From Aquimarina sp. MMG016 (GTDB taxonomy: Bacteria; Bacteroidota; Bacteroidia; Flavobacteriales; Flavobacteriaceae): a stretch of 64,000 bases of DNA. The translations under genes were made by a program, and so were the position numbers. The stretch lies in contig NZ_JAGJEA010000002.1 in assembly GCF_018100805.1 (NCBI RefSeq), forward strand, positions 558,001-622,000, written 5' to 3'. Under the pieces are notes generated by a model that saw only the letters and a program-made list of their open reading frames with translations, had not been told where the DNA came from and ran no database searches. This document shows positions 37,275-48,288 of this stretch, in pieces (position 1 is the stretch's first letter; every line of letters begins with the position of its first letter).

Positions 37275-37304
37275 ACCGGGTAAAATAAATTTACCCGGTT
37301 TTTT
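37275..37304 (+). terminator. Plus-strand terminator in the gap between two minus-strand genes
   Basis: ACCGGGTAAA (37275-37284) pairs with TTTACCCGGT (37290-37299) across a 5-base loop and is followed by a T-run to 37304. The T-tract is on the plus strand, opposite to both flanking genes. Confidence 0.65.
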
Positions 37305-37322
37305 AAAAATTATTAACTGATA

Positions 37323-40300
37323 TTATTCCTTTAGGAGACGTGTCATCTTTTTGTATTTACGACCTTTAATGACAATTAAATACAATCCTGCTTCTAGAGA
37401 AGAAACATCGACAGAAATTTCTTTCTCAGGAACGAACTCATTAATTATAGTTCGTCCTTGGATATCTAAAATCTCAAGAGTAGTTTTTGACTGTTCTAAA
37501 TTAGAAATCGTAATGATGTCCCCTTCAACTGGGTTAGGAAACGCTTTAATAGCTCCTGATTTACCTCCTGGTGCTAAAACCGCAATTCTATTGGAACAAT
37601 TTGGTGCGGTTCCTGAATTATTAAAATACAAAGTAAAGTCACCTGTTTTAGAAACCATTACGAAGTTATTACCATCTTTAGCCACCCAATAATCTCCATC
37701 TAAACCGGTAAATCCGGAATTAGAAATGGAGACATCGGGATTGTTAGTGTTGAAACTATAGCTCATAACATTTCTTAAGTCCACATAATAATCCGGAACT
37801 CCATTATTGGTATTCATTGCAAATTGATACAATCCATTTTGAGAAGGATTCCAATTGATTCTAAATCTTCTAAAATTACTTAGGTCCGGTCCATTTGTTC
37901 CTAAAACATGAACATTATTATAAGAACCTTTATCAAAAGCAGGTAAACTGCTGGATAATGGTGTTCCAAAATCACAAGCATTGCCTCCACCGGTATCTTC
38001 ACTTTTTACAGTTAGTGTAAAGGTTGTTTCGGAAGTCGTTCCTTCGTTGTCCGTTGCTTCTGCTTTAAAAATGTGAGTTCCAACTGGTAAATTGTTTACT
38101 TCATTTGGATTTGGGGATGCAGCATGTCCCCACTCGTAAGGATCAAAATTTTCTTGTCTTACAAAATTATTATCTATATAAAGTTTTACATTAGCAATAG
38201 TTCCGTCACTATCAGATGCATTTACCTTAACATAAAGGCTATATCCTTCATCTACTGCTATATTCCCTGAAGGTGAATCAAACGAAACTACTGGTGCTTG
38301 ATTTCCTCCTGTATCACCAGAGACTGTAACATTTATGATACTAGAAGTCGTTACTGCTCCATCATTGTCGGTAGCTCTTGCTGTTAGTGCATAATTTCCT
38401 TCCGAAGCACTATTAATTGTATAAGAATATGGTGCAGTTGTATCTTCTCCAAGTCTTGTACTTCCTTTAAAAAACTCTACTTTAGTTACTGATCCGTCAG
38501 GATCATTGGCATTGGCATTGATCTGGATATTTGCACCTGTATCAAAATCTGCTCCGTTAGAAGGAGAGGTAATATTTACGTTAGGGCTTTGATTTCCGCC
38601 TCCTGAACAAGGAACTATGTTCCAGCTAGGACAAGATTCTGTTACAAAATTTGTCGTTCCATCACTGATAGGAAAATCAGGTGAGTTAGGATTACGTGTA
38701 TTATTCCACACGTGAATTTCAGATGGATCACCTTGTTTTTTTCTGGCTGTTGGGATTTCGTTTGCTCTACTACCTAAATTAAACGTATTATCAAAAATAG
38801 CATTTCGATACCCTGTATTAAATCCAGTTCCTCTGTCTAAGAAATCAACCCCAGCATTAAGAATGTTAGATCCATCTCGATTAAAAGTATTATTATATAC
38901 AAACGCGTAAGATCCTTTTAGATCAATAAAAGCATCGGCACTGTTTTCTCCAGATATTCCTTGAGCAGAGAAAGTACAATTACGAATAATTGTATTTTTG
39001 GTTCCTTCTTTTACGTCAACACCTTCAGCAGTTACATTAGGCCCAACAATACAACCATCAATGGTATTATTATTACATTCTCTTTCATAATCATCGTGCT
39101 GTCCTTTATCAGACCCTACATACAATCCTTCACCAATTCCTGGTTTTTTAATACCAACATTATATACCCTACAATCTTTAACCAGATTAAAACTAGATCC
39201 ATCTCTTAGGTGAATTCCTTCTTCTCCCAGTTCTCTGACAGTTACATTTTCTAAAAGTCCACGATTGGCATTATCGAATACAATTCCTTTAGAACCTTCT
39301 TCAAAAATTATATTTTTTATTTGCCAATGATCCCCTAACATATGCAATACATAGCCATCATATTTCCCATCTTCACCTTTTAATATTGGTGGATTTGAAG
39401 GGTTTAGAGCTCTCATAATAATAGGATTGGCAGATGTACCATTTTTGTTTGAGGCAAATCTGGCAGCTCTTCCTCCGATATTTATTTTATCAGGAGCTTC
39501 ATAGGTTCCTGGAGCTATTATGATTTCATCTCCCGGCTGTGCGTTTTGCATAGCATTTCTAATACAATTTACTGTATTACAATTGATAGTTCCACTTGGA
39601 TCAGGATCTCCTCCATCCTCTGACCAGTTCTCGATAATATCTTTAATAAAAGTACCGGTCGATGTCAATTGATTATTTTTTAATCCATTGATCCCTTGAC
39701 CAGGTTGTACAATAGATGATCCTTCTGATTTATCACTTACAGCCCAATTTACGTGGCTAATGCCGTTGTCTTTAAAAAACTGCATCCATTTTTCTGTTTC
39801 TGCTACATCCGCGCTACCATCTCCATTAGCGTTAACTGCTCCCCACTCGGTTGCAAAAATGGCTACTCCATTATTAAGTGCGGTCTGTGCTTTATTTCTC
39901 AAAAACTGAGTATGTGTACCAGAATAAAAATGCAATGTATAAGCAGTATTAGAATCATTTATTGGGTTATTTGACGCAACGTCTACATCCTGAGACCAAG
40001 TTGGAGATCCTACGATAATTAAATTATCCGGATCCTCGGATCTAATAGCTGCAATAACTGTTTCGGCATAACTTTTTACCTGAGACCAAGACTGATTGAT
40101 AGGCTCATTGTAAACCTCATAAATTACATTTGGCTGATTGCCATAGAGGGATGCCATTTCTTTAAAGAAATCGGCAGCTTCAGAAGTGTAGTTTTCGGCC
40201 TCATGGGTATGCCAATCAATAATAACATAAATTCCTTCGGCTATAGCTGCATCAATTACCTTTCGAATTTTATTTTTTTGAAAACTTGGACTGTCTATAT

Positions 40301-40622
40301 AACCTGTACCGCCATCCCAGCTTTCTTTTACTCCCATGGCAACACGAATAATCGAACTATTCCAATCGCTTGCAAGATGTTTTACAGTTTCGGCATCATA
40401 AAAATCAGAAGTATCCCCGGCATTACTCCAAAAGAGACTGTTTCCGGCAAGACTTGTAGGGACATTGTTTTTATCAACAATTTTGTTGCCATTGACCCTT
40501 AATCTACCATGATTTTCTACTGGTGACTGAGCAAAAATAGTAGAATATGATAATAAAAAAACGAAGACTAAATGTTTAGCAATAGGTTTTAAGGCATAAA
40601 GGTATTTTCCTTTAATTTTCAT
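37323..40622 (-). CDS. GH5 glycosidase fused to a parallel beta-helix, T9SS-sorted
   Basis: A 1099-residue secreted protein and the first gene of the cluster. Signal to about 31; GH5 barrel at about 35-335 with acid/base E173 in EVYNEP and nucleophile E259 in FATEWG. Then a D/P/S linker and a right-handed beta-helix (about 345-685; [20 protein letters not shown], then repeats such as [20 protein letters not shown]) of the kind found in lyases and epimerases. Ig modules follow at about 674 and 774. The unassigned module (about 879-1005) and a T9SS tail end the protein. GH5 resembles endo-beta-1,4-glucanases, but the substrate is open. The promoter should lie in the 590-base gap shared with the regulator. 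Confidence 0.82.
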   Translation of the reverse strand: MKIKGKYLYALKPIAKHLVFVFLLSYSTIFAQSPVENHGRLRVNGNKIVDKNNVPTSLAGNSLFWSNAGDTSDFYDAETVKHLASDWNSSIIRVAMGVKESWDGGTGYIDSPSFQKNKIRKVIDAAIAEGIYVIIDWHTHEAENYTSEAADFFKEMASLYGNQPNVIYEVYNEPINQSWSQVKSYAETVIAAIRSEDPDNLIIVGSPTWSQDVDVASNNPINDSNTAYTLHFYSGTHTQFLRNKAQTALNNGVAIFATEWGAVNANGDGSADVAETEKWMQFFKDNGISHVNWAVSDKSEGSSIVQPGQGINGLKNNQLTSTGTFIKDIIENWSEDGGDPDPSGTINCNTVNCIRNAMQNAQPGDEIIIAPGTYEAPDKINIGGRAARFASNKNGTSANPIIMRALNPSNPPILKGEDGKYDGYVLHMLGDHWQIKNIIFEEGSKGIVFDNANRGLLENVTVRELGEEGIHLRDGSSFNLVKDCRVYNVGIKKPGIGEGLYVGSDKGQHDDYERECNNNTIDGCIVGPNVTAEGVDVKEGTKNTIIRNCTFSAQGISGENSADAFIDLKGSYAFVYNNTFNRDGSNILNAGVDFLDRGTGFNTGYRNAIFDNTFNLGSRANEIPTARKKQGDPSEIHVWNNTRNPNSPDFPISDGTTNFVTESCPSWNIVPCSGGGNQSPNVNITSPSNGADFDTGANIQINANANDPDGSVTKVEFFKGSTRLGEDTTAPYSYTINSASEGNYALTARATDNDGAVTTSSIINVTVSGDTGGNQAPVVSFDSPSGNIAVDEGYSLYVKVNASDSDGTIANVKLYIDNNFVRQENFDPYEWGHAASPNPNEVNNLPVGTHIFKAEATDNEGTTSETTFTLTVKSEDTGGGNACDFGTPLSSSLPAFDKGSYNNVHVLGTNGPDLSNFRRFRINWNPSQNGLYQFAMNTNNGVPDYYVDLRNVMSYSFNTNNPDVSISNSGFTGLDGDYWVAKDGNNFVMVSKTGDFTLYFNNSGTAPNCSNRIAVLAPGGKSGAIKAFPNPVEGDIITISNLEQSKTTLEILDIQGRTIINEFVPEKEISVDVSSLEAGLYLIVIKGRKYKKMTRLLKE

Positions 40623-41212
40623 GATGTAGTGAGTTTGTGATTAGTTATAAAATATGGTTTATAATCCATAACAAATAATATCATCTAATTGATGGAATAT
40701 CTTTTGTATAGACCAAAATATCCTTTTAAATATTAGCAATGCAAAAGTGCAAAACCAATATGCAATACATAAAAAATAAAGCAATCACCTTAGATCATGA
40801 AAGAGGAAACTGGATCTTCTAGGTGTGCAGCAAATAAAATTGCGCTATAAATAAATTTTTACAGACTTTGGGGTTTTCATAGTTTTCATAAATTTTGTGT
40901 TTTCACGTTATTATTTATTTCTCCCAACTGTTCTGTTCAGTACTATAAATTAAATCTTAACTACTAGGGTAGAAGCAATTAATTTCATCACAATTTTAAG
41001 AATTAAAGGGGTAACAAAAGTCCGATTCAGGGAGTGTTTTTGTTCAACTATCTGATTATCAATTATTTTACAACTTGTTTTTAACAGATTTGTTTATTTA
41101 ACAAGAGGAGTTTTTAAACAAAAAAGAATACAATTGAGCTGTTTTAAGTCATAATAATCTGACAAATTAGCGTTATATTTATAACTAAACCAATCATACT
41201 TAAACCCAAAAT
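40623..41212. other. Divergent intergenic region between the cluster and its regulator
   Basis: A 590-base AT-rich gap. It must hold the promoters of the GH5 gene (minus) and the hybrid regulator gene (plus). I see no perfect TAnnTTTG box on either strand; TATATTTA (41174-41181) is a near match on the plus strand. No ORF and no clear long palindrome was found. Confidence 0.6.
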
Positions 41213-44200
41213 ATGAAAAGAGCAATTACACGATTTGTATTTTTAATACATCTTTTTGCTTTTTCCCAAGAATCTAATTTTAACAACTTCATTCACTTCT
41301 CAGTATCCGAAGGGTTATCACAAAGTACCGTAGTAGCTATAGAACAAGATCAGTTCGATAGGATGTGGATTGGCACCCGTGATGGTATTAATAAACATGA
41401 TGGTGAAGAAATCACAATATATAGAAGTAATCCTGCCGATTCCACGTCTATAAGTAATAACGATATTTTGTCTATAAAAGAAGATAAAGATGGTTTTGTA
41501 TGGGTTGGGACTTATAACGGGCTCAACAAGTTTAATCCCAGAACAGAAACATTTACTCGTTTTTTATATTCCTCAAAAAAAAATACTAATTCACATCGCT
41601 CCATAAGAACCATTAGAGAAATGGCTGACGGTACGCTTTGGTTTGCTACTTCTGACGGACTATTTATTTATGATAAGAAAGAAGAGGATTTGATTCGTTA
41701 TGGTAAAGATGAAAACGATATTACAAGTTTATCTAGTGATTTTATTATAGAAATTTTTCAAGACAAAGAAAAAAAGGTATGGATCGGGACCTCTTCAGGT
41801 CTTCATCAAGTTACTAATGATGATATCTATAACTTAAAATTTAAAAGGTACGGATTAGATCATGAGACATTGCCTAAACTATTTATACAATCCCTAAATG
41901 AAGATTCTGATGGAAATATATGGATTGGAACAAGGGGAAACGGATTATTTCTATTCAACAAAAAAAATGAGACCTTTATTAAATATAATGAAGTTGGTAA
42001 AAATAAAATATCAAGCTCTGATATAAGGAGGTTAGTATATGATTATAACTCTAATCTGTGGATAGGCACCTATGATGGACTTTTTATAAAAAAGGTGAAT
42101 AATGAGATTATTAAAATTGTTAATCAACCAGGTAACCCTAAAAGTATAAGTAAAAATAGTATCAAAGAAATCTTTACCGATCGTAATGGTTCTGTTTGGA
42201 TTGGTACTTATTATGGAGGAGCAAATCTATGGGACATTCATAATAATAATTTTCATACCCTATACAGAACTAAACGAGATCAAGCATATCATCTTGGAGT
42301 TGTAAGTTCTATTGCAGAAGACTCTAAAGGTATTATATATTTAGGGACAGAAGGCAGTGGTGTTACCGTAATTCACAATAATGGAAAAACCTGTAATGAA
42401 CTTACAGAAGCACTAAACAAAAAATTATCAAATGCCAATGTAAAATCTTTATTAATAGATGATCAAAAATTATGGATTGGAACATTAAAAGATGGCGTTA
42501 AATGCTTTGATATCACCACCAAAAGTTTTCTGGAAATCAATAATCCAGAGCTTAAAAATTTATTATCAGATAAAAGAGTATATACTATTAAAAAAATAAA
42601 AAACCAGCTTGTTTTTGGGACATTTGGAGCAGGTGCAATAGTATATAACCTTACTACTAAAGAAATAAGTTCTATTCAGCATCACATATCAGACTTTAAT
42701 TCTCTAACCAATGATAGAATACGATGTATGATCTCTGATCTACAAAGTAATTTATGGATTGGAACCGATAAAGGCATAAATAAAATTTCTTTTGATCAAT
42801 TAAGTTCTGAAGATAAAGTCATAGAAAGGTTTCTTTTCGAGAATGAAAAGTCTTATGGACATAATATTATATGCATATACGAAAATCATGTAGGTGAAAT
42901 TTTTGTAGGCACAAAAGAACGAGGTGTCTTTAAATTAGTGAATGGTTCCTTTGAACAACTTGACTTAGAATTATTGAACACCAGAGTAACTGCAGCCTAC
43001 AGTATTGTAGAAGATAATCAAGATAATCTTTGGATCAGTAGTAATCTGGGATTAGTGAAGTATCAACCAAAGACCAAAAATACTACGATTTATACTCAAA
43101 CCGAAGGTTTTTTAGGTAACGAATTCATTAATAACTCTTATTTAAAGGGAAGTAATGGTAATTTATATTTTGGTGGAGTAAAAGGAGCCTATTTTTTTAA
43201 TCCCAAAGAATTAAAAAGAAGTGATTATATTTCTAAAGTTGTTTTAACCAGTCTACAACTTAATGGCAAAGAGCTTGATAAAAGTATTTCATTCATGGAT
43301 CAATTAGTCCTAGAACATGATGAAGCTTCTTTTACACTCAATTTTGCTATTCCAAATTATATCAATGCTGCGAATAATCGATATGCATACCGATTAGTAG
43401 GACTTAACGCTGACTGGAAATTTACGAATAGTCATGAAGCCAGTTATACTATCCAAAAACCAGGAAATTATATTTTTCAGGTAAAAGATGCAAATAATCC
43501 GGATGCCTGGAATGAAGAGCCTACTTCTTTAAAAATTAAGGTAAAAGCAGCACTTTGGAAAACACCATTAGCTTTTGTGATTTACATCTTGATCATCGTT
43601 TTTGTACTTTATCAGATCTATAGAAATATGAGAGCAAAGATAATACTTGGTCAAAAACTTAAATCTGAACGATTAGAAAATATAAGACAAGAGGAAATTA
43701 ACAAGTCTAAGTTAGAATTCTTTACTAATATTTCACACGATTTTAGAACACCCTTAACGCTTATTATAGCACCACTTCAGCAGCTTATAGAAAACTATAG
43801 TGGAAATAAGGCTACATATATGAAATTACTAACCATAAAGCGTAATTCTGATCAACTTCTAAAACTTACTAATCAGGTGCTAGATTTTAGAGCATTCGAA
43901 AATAAACATTCTAAACTTCAAGCCAGAGAAGAGAATTTAGTTTCATTTTTAGAGGAAATCTATAAATCATTTGAGGAATATGCTTCTATTGGTAATTATC
44001 AATATTCTATTACATATGATTCAAAAGAAATTCCAATATTTTATGATCAAAGCAAACTAGAAAAGGTATTTTATAATATTTTGTCTAACGCTTTTAAATA
44101 TACACCCAGAGGAGGAACAGTAAAAGTTAAGCTTTATCGCAAAAATGATCATGCGATTATAGAAATCTCTGATAATGGTCGTGGAATTAAAAAGGAATTC

Positions 44201-45283
44201 ATTGATAAAATTTTTGATAGGTATTATGAAATAGCTAGTGATGTCGAATACCAAAAACAATTTAATCAAGGAAGTGGTATTGGCTTACATATTGCAAAAA
44301 AAGTAATTGATCTACATAAAGGCGCTATCGAGGTAAAAAGTGATGAAGGAAATGGAACTACCTTTACAATAACCTTAAAAACTGGACGTAATCATCTAAA
44401 AGACCATGAAATACTGTTTACCGATACTACTAAAGCAGAAAACTTTGACGATAATAAACAAGAGTATCTTAATGAAGCCCTTAGAATTATCGAACTAGAC
44501 AAAATAATTCCAAATATAGATAGTAACAAACCAAAAATTTTAGTAGTTGAAGATAATGATGAATTTAGAAAGTTTATTGTAGACATTCTAAAAAAGCATT
44601 ATACAGTAGAACAAGCCGAAAATGGAGAAGAAGGATTCAAAAAAACATTAAGAGTTTTTCCTGACTTGATTATAAGTGATGTTATTATGCCAAAGATGGA
44701 GGGGACAGAATTTTGTTCAAAAATAAAAAATGATCATCGCACGAGTCATATTCCTATTATATTACTCACATCACGTTCATCTATGCCTCACAAATTTGAT
44801 GGTTTAGAATCCGGAGCTGATGCATACATAGATAAACCTTTTAATATTAAAGAACTGCTTCTGATTATTAAGAATCTTCTCAGTACTACGGAAAAAGTAA
44901 AAAACAAGTTTGCTGAGACCAACTCTGAAAATGTAAACAATACCATAGACTCAATTGATGAAAATTTACAAAGAAAAGCAGTAAAGATTATTGAAAATAA
45001 TATAGACAACCCTTCTTTTGACATACCGTATTTTAGTTCAGAATTAGGGTTAAGCAGAACTATGCTATTTGTTAAGGTAAAAGCGTGGACCAATCTTACT
45101 CCAAAAGAGTTTATCAATTCTATAAGAATGAAAAAAGCCACTGAACTACTAGAGCTTGGAGAACTAAGTGTTGCTGAAGTAGGCTATAAAGTTGGTTTTA
45201 AAGACCCTAAATATTTTTCAAAATGTTTTAAAAAATATTACCAAAAATCACCTTCAGAATATGCACAGACATTTTATTCATAA
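41213..45283 (+). CDS. Hybrid two-component system regulator (propeller sensor, kinase, receiver, AraC output)
   Basis: A 1356-residue inner-membrane protein combining sensor and transcription factor. A signal peptide precedes a periplasmic two-bladed Reg_prop propeller (about 25-660, repeats of the form DxxGxxWIGT, e.g. DRMWIGTRDGINKHDG) and a Y_Y_Y domain (about 690-760). After a membrane helix (about 785-805) come HisKA with phosphorylated H842 (NISHDFRTPL), an ATPase domain (NAFKYTPRGG, GSGIGLHIA), a receiver with D1156 (LIISDVIMPK) and an AraC-type HTH. Such proteins sense released oligosaccharides and activate adjacent polysaccharide-use genes. It is divergent from the GH5 gene, so the five modular genes are its likely targets. 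Confidence 0.92.
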   Translation: MKRAITRFVFLIHLFAFSQESNFNNFIHFSVSEGLSQSTVVAIEQDQFDRMWIGTRDGINKHDGEEITIYRSNPADSTSISNNDILSIKEDKDGFVWVGTYNGLNKFNPRTETFTRFLYSSKKNTNSHRSIRTIREMADGTLWFATSDGLFIYDKKEEDLIRYGKDENDITSLSSDFIIEIFQDKEKKVWIGTSSGLHQVTNDDIYNLKFKRYGLDHETLPKLFIQSLNEDSDGNIWIGTRGNGLFLFNKKNETFIKYNEVGKNKISSSDIRRLVYDYNSNLWIGTYDGLFIKKVNNEIIKIVNQPGNPKSISKNSIKEIFTDRNGSVWIGTYYGGANLWDIHNNNFHTLYRTKRDQAYHLGVVSSIAEDSKGIIYLGTEGSGVTVIHNNGKTCNELTEALNKKLSNANVKSLLIDDQKLWIGTLKDGVKCFDITTKSFLEINNPELKNLLSDKRVYTIKKIKNQLVFGTFGAGAIVYNLTTKEISSIQHHISDFNSLTNDRIRCMISDLQSNLWIGTDKGINKISFDQLSSEDKVIERFLFENEKSYGHNIICIYENHVGEIFVGTKERGVFKLVNGSFEQLDLELLNTRVTAAYSIVEDNQDNLWISSNLGLVKYQPKTKNTTIYTQTEGFLGNEFINNSYLKGSNGNLYFGGVKGAYFFNPKELKRSDYISKVVLTSLQLNGKELDKSISFMDQLVLEHDEASFTLNFAIPNYINAANNRYAYRLVGLNADWKFTNSHEASYTIQKPGNYIFQVKDANNPDAWNEEPTSLKIKVKAALWKTPLAFVIYILIIVFVLYQIYRNMRAKIILGQKLKSERLENIRQEEINKSKLEFFTNISHDFRTPLTLIIAPLQQLIENYSGNKATYMKLLTIKRNSDQLLKLTNQVLDFRAFENKHSKLQAREENLVSFLEEIYKSFEEYASIGNYQYSITYDSKEIPIFYDQSKLEKVFYNILSNAFKYTPRGGTVKVKLYRKNDHAIIEISDNGRGIKKEFIDKIFDRYYEIASDVEYQKQFNQGSGIGLHIAKKVIDLHKGAIEVKSDEGNGTTFTITLKTGRNHLKDHEILFTDTTKAENFDDNKQEYLNEALRIIELDKIIPNIDSNKPKILVVEDNDEFRKFIVDILKKHYTVEQAENGEEGFKKTLRVFPDLIISDVIMPKMEGTEFCSKIKNDHRTSHIPIILLTSRSSMPHKFDGLESGADAYIDKPFNIKELLLIIKNLLSTTEKVKNKFAETNSENVNNTIDSIDENLQRKAVKIIENNIDNPSFDIPYFSSELGLSRTMLFVKVKAWTNLTPKEFINSIRMKKATELLELGELSVAEVGYKVGFKDPKYFSKCFKKYYQKSPSEYAQTFYS

Positions 45284-45321
45284 ACCGTAATTTTAATAGG
45301 TATTTTCTTTTCTTTGTAGTT

Positions 45322-47430
45322 ATGCCTGACCAACAACAAATATTACATACCCTTAAAGAATATTTTGGGTATGATTCCTTTAGACCATTACAGCAAGAAA
45401 TCATTGATTCGATCTTTGATAGCAAAGATAATTTAGTAATTATGCCGACTGGCGGTGGTAAATCTATCTGTTACCAATTACCTGCTTTACTCCTACCTGG
45501 CATTACTTTAGTCATCTCACCATTAATAGCTTTGATGAAAGATCAAGTTGATGGATTAAAAGCTAATGGTATTTCTGCTGCTTTTGTAAACAGTAGTCAA
45601 ACAGAGAATGAACAACAAGATATTTATCAAAAACTATTGGACAAAGAGATTAAACTTCTTTATCTAGCTCCAGAGAGCCTAAGTTTTCTGGATACCATTT
45701 TATCTCAAATAAAAATTAGTTTGATTGCTATTGATGAAGCTCACTGTATTTCAGCTTGGGGGCATGATTTCAGGCCTGCATATACACAACTAGGTTATCT
45801 TAAGGATAAATTTTCAGACACTCCGGTTATAGCATTAACCGCCACTGCAGACAAAGCTACCCGACAAGATATTTGTAATCAATTAAATATTCCGAATGCA
45901 ACTCAGCATTTAGCATCTTTTGATCGAAAAAACCTTAGTCTTGAGGTAAGACCCGGAATTAAACGTGTGGAACAAATTCTTGCCTTTTTATCGGATAAAC
46001 CTAATGATAGTGGTATTGTTTATTGCTTAAGCAGAAAAACCACAGAAATGCTTGCAGAAAAGTTACAAAATCAAGGTTTCCTGGCAGAAGCATACCATGC
46101 AGGTATAGATCACCAAAAAAGATCTGAAGTACAAGAAGGTTTCATCAATGATACTGTACAAATTGTTTGTGCTACCATTGCTTTTGGGATGGGAATTGAC
46201 AAATCCAATGTTCGATGGGTAATCCATTATAATTTACCTAAAAATATCGAAGGATATTATCAAGAAATTGGACGTGCAGGAAGAGATGGATTACCTTCTT
46301 CTACGTTACTATTTCATAGCTACGCCGATGTTGTGCAATTACAGAAATTTGCAGATATGTCGGGTAATAAAGAAGTACAACTCGCTAAACTGGATCGTAT
46401 GAAGCAATATGCTGATTCATTGAGTTGTAGACGTAAAATATTACTTAGCTATTTTGGAGAATTGATCACTGAGGATTGTGGTAATTGTGACGTATGCAAA
46501 AACCCTCCAAGTTTTATTGATGGTACTATCATTGCTCAAAAAGCATTGTCTTGCGTAGCCAGAGTTAAAGAAGAAGAACCGATTGGGACAATAATCGATG
46601 TATTACGAGGTGCACAAAACGCAACTGTTTATGATAAAGGATACCAAAGCATAAAAACATATGGAATTGCCAACGATATTTCCTGGCAAGACTGGCAACA
46701 ATATATTATTCAGCTAATTAATCAAGGATATCTGGAAATTGCTTTTCACCTAAACAATAGATTAAAACTTACTGAACTTTCTAAAAAAGTATTGTTTGAC
46801 AAAGAAACTGTAAGTCTAGCTAATCTTGCAGCGTTTGAAAAAGCAAAAGAAATTGCACAAGAACAAATAAAAAAGGCCAAACCAAATACTTTATTCGAAA
46901 AGTTAAGAGAACTTCGTTTACATTTAGCTCAGGAAGCTGGTATTCCTGCATATCAAATTTTTAGTGATGCTTCTCTTAAAGAGATGGAAAAGCAACGTCC
47001 GATGAGTGATGAAGAGTTTATACAAATCAGCGGAGTCGGAAGACAAAAGATGCAGAATTATGGATACCAATTTATTAAAACTATTATTGATTTTTCTGCA
47101 GAAAAACCAAAAAGAAAAAAAAGTGCCAATAAAGGAAACACTCTAAAAGAAACACTTGCACTTTATAAAACAGGATTATCTATTGAAGAGATTTCGGTAG
47201 AAAGAAAGTTAGCCGTATCTACAATCTTTTCTCATATTATGAAATTACATGCCGAGGGTGAAGATATAGACCTGATACAATTTGTAAACAAAGAAGATCT
47301 AGAATCAATAAAAAAGGCGAAAGACACTTTAGAAAAACCAGAGGGATTAAAACCATATTTTGAATATTTTGAAGAAGCTATAGATTACAACACTATTAAA
47401 ATGTGCTTGACCATTTTGGAAAATGAATAA
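45322..47430 (+). CDS. recQ: ATP-dependent DNA helicase RecQ
   Basis: A 702-residue helicase. Walker A lies in MPTGGGKSICYQLP, the DEAH box in IAIDEAHCIS, and motif VI in QEIGRAGRDG. The RecQ zinc-binding site has cysteines in CRRKILLSYFGE and CGNCDVC. A winged-helix region follows, then an HRDC domain (LFEKLRELRLHLAQEAGIPA). The C-terminus adds a helix-turn-helix-like tail (YKTGLSIEEISVERKLAVST) common in Bacteroidota RecQ. It unwinds DNA 3'-5' during recombination repair. It begins 38 bases after the regulator stop. A partial -7-like box (TTTCTTTG) sits just before its start. Confidence 0.93.
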   Translation: MPDQQQILHTLKEYFGYDSFRPLQQEIIDSIFDSKDNLVIMPTGGGKSICYQLPALLLPGITLVISPLIALMKDQVDGLKANGISAAFVNSSQTENEQQDIYQKLLDKEIKLLYLAPESLSFLDTILSQIKISLIAIDEAHCISAWGHDFRPAYTQLGYLKDKFSDTPVIALTATADKATRQDICNQLNIPNATQHLASFDRKNLSLEVRPGIKRVEQILAFLSDKPNDSGIVYCLSRKTTEMLAEKLQNQGFLAEAYHAGIDHQKRSEVQEGFINDTVQIVCATIAFGMGIDKSNVRWVIHYNLPKNIEGYYQEIGRAGRDGLPSSTLLFHSYADVVQLQKFADMSGNKEVQLAKLDRMKQYADSLSCRRKILLSYFGELITEDCGNCDVCKNPPSFIDGTIIAQKALSCVARVKEEEPIGTIIDVLRGAQNATVYDKGYQSIKTYGIANDISWQDWQQYIIQLINQGYLEIAFHLNNRLKLTELSKKVLFDKETVSLANLAAFEKAKEIAQEQIKKAKPNTLFEKLRELRLHLAQEAGIPAYQIFSDASLKEMEKQRPMSDEEFIQISGVGRQKMQNYGYQFIKTIIDFSAEKPKRKKSANKGNTLKETLALYKTGLSIEEISVERKLAVSTIFSHIMKLHAEGEDIDLIQFVNKEDLESIKKAKDTLEKPEGLKPYFEYFEEAIDYNTIKMCLTILENE

Positions 47431-47650
47431 GCTAGAATACTAAGACCTCGATCTTAATAACTTTTATGCACTTCATCTATTAAGAACTTAAAAATTTACT
47501 TGTAAAAGTTAAGATTTGCATAAACATTGTTAAAATTTTATGATTTAAAGTATAAAATCATTTAGATTAGTAGCTGGCTATTTTGAACTTAAAGAAGAAA
47601 TCCTAGTCTTACATTCTTCTGTGCATACAAAACTGATCAATATTTTTATT

Positions 47651-48253
47651 ATGTATAGAAACATTTTGAAACTTTTCATCATCTTCGTGATGATGTGCTC
47701 TTGTAGTTCTCATAAAAACATGACTAACCTGATTGCGCCTCCTTTGGTGGATGGAAATTGTAATGAATATATAAAACTAGGTGCTAACTCCATATCAATT
47801 TCTGAGGATGTGAATTTGTATATTTTTCAGGATGATTATTATGTATGGATAAGTTATTGTTATCCTGAGGGAAGTTATGGTACGGTAGATCTAGAAATTG
47901 AAACTAATACTATATCCGATCCCTTGAATTTACACGTTTCTGCTCAAATGGGGGAATGGCCATTGAATAATAAGGACTTAAAACCCAAAAATCCTGAAAG
48001 CGACCTATGGTGGAAAACCAACGGTTGGACGGCAAATCCTGTTTGGATAAATGGAATGGATAAAACTGCTGACAGGCTTCGCTATAAGTTTAAAAATGGA
48101 GAAGCCAGAGAAATACAACTTAGTAAAAATCGATTCGGAAAAGGAGAATGGAAAATACGTATGAATGTACGAAGTATCCTCAATAAAGCCGGCGAATTTT
48201 ACGATATAGAATTTCCTGAGAATGATGAAGCTTATTTGATTGAAGTAGATTAA
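47651..48253 (+). CDS. Hypothetical lipoprotein
   Basis: A 200-residue protein from the ATG at 47651 (MYRNILKLFIIFVMMCSC); an upstream in-frame start would break the signal. The lipobox is MCSC, giving a lipidated cysteine near residue 18. The mature domain is a beta-sandwich: PPLVDGNCNEYIKLG, then NLYIFQDDYYVWISYCY, then EWKIRMNVRSILNKAGE. The VDGxxxEY beginning resembles family-9 carbohydrate-binding-like modules (compare the DUF5916 N-terminus). Function is unknown. It stands alone, 220 bases after recQ. Confidence 0.62.
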   Translation: MYRNILKLFIIFVMMCSCSSHKNMTNLIAPPLVDGNCNEYIKLGANSISISEDVNLYIFQDDYYVWISYCYPEGSYGTVDLEIETNTISDPLNLHVSAQMGEWPLNNKDLKPKNPESDLWWKTNGWTANPVWINGMDKTADRLRYKFKNGEAREIQLSKNRFGKGEWKIRMNVRSILNKAGEFYDIEFPENDEAYLIEVD

Positions 48254-48288
48254 GCAATCAATTTACCGTTGAGTTTAGTTTTACTAGC

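Noticed and set aside
22441-40622. SusC/SusD pair in the polysaccharide cluster
   Set aside because: None of the five genes or the gaps has a TonB-dependent receptor plug or a SusD-type lipoprotein; none is present here.
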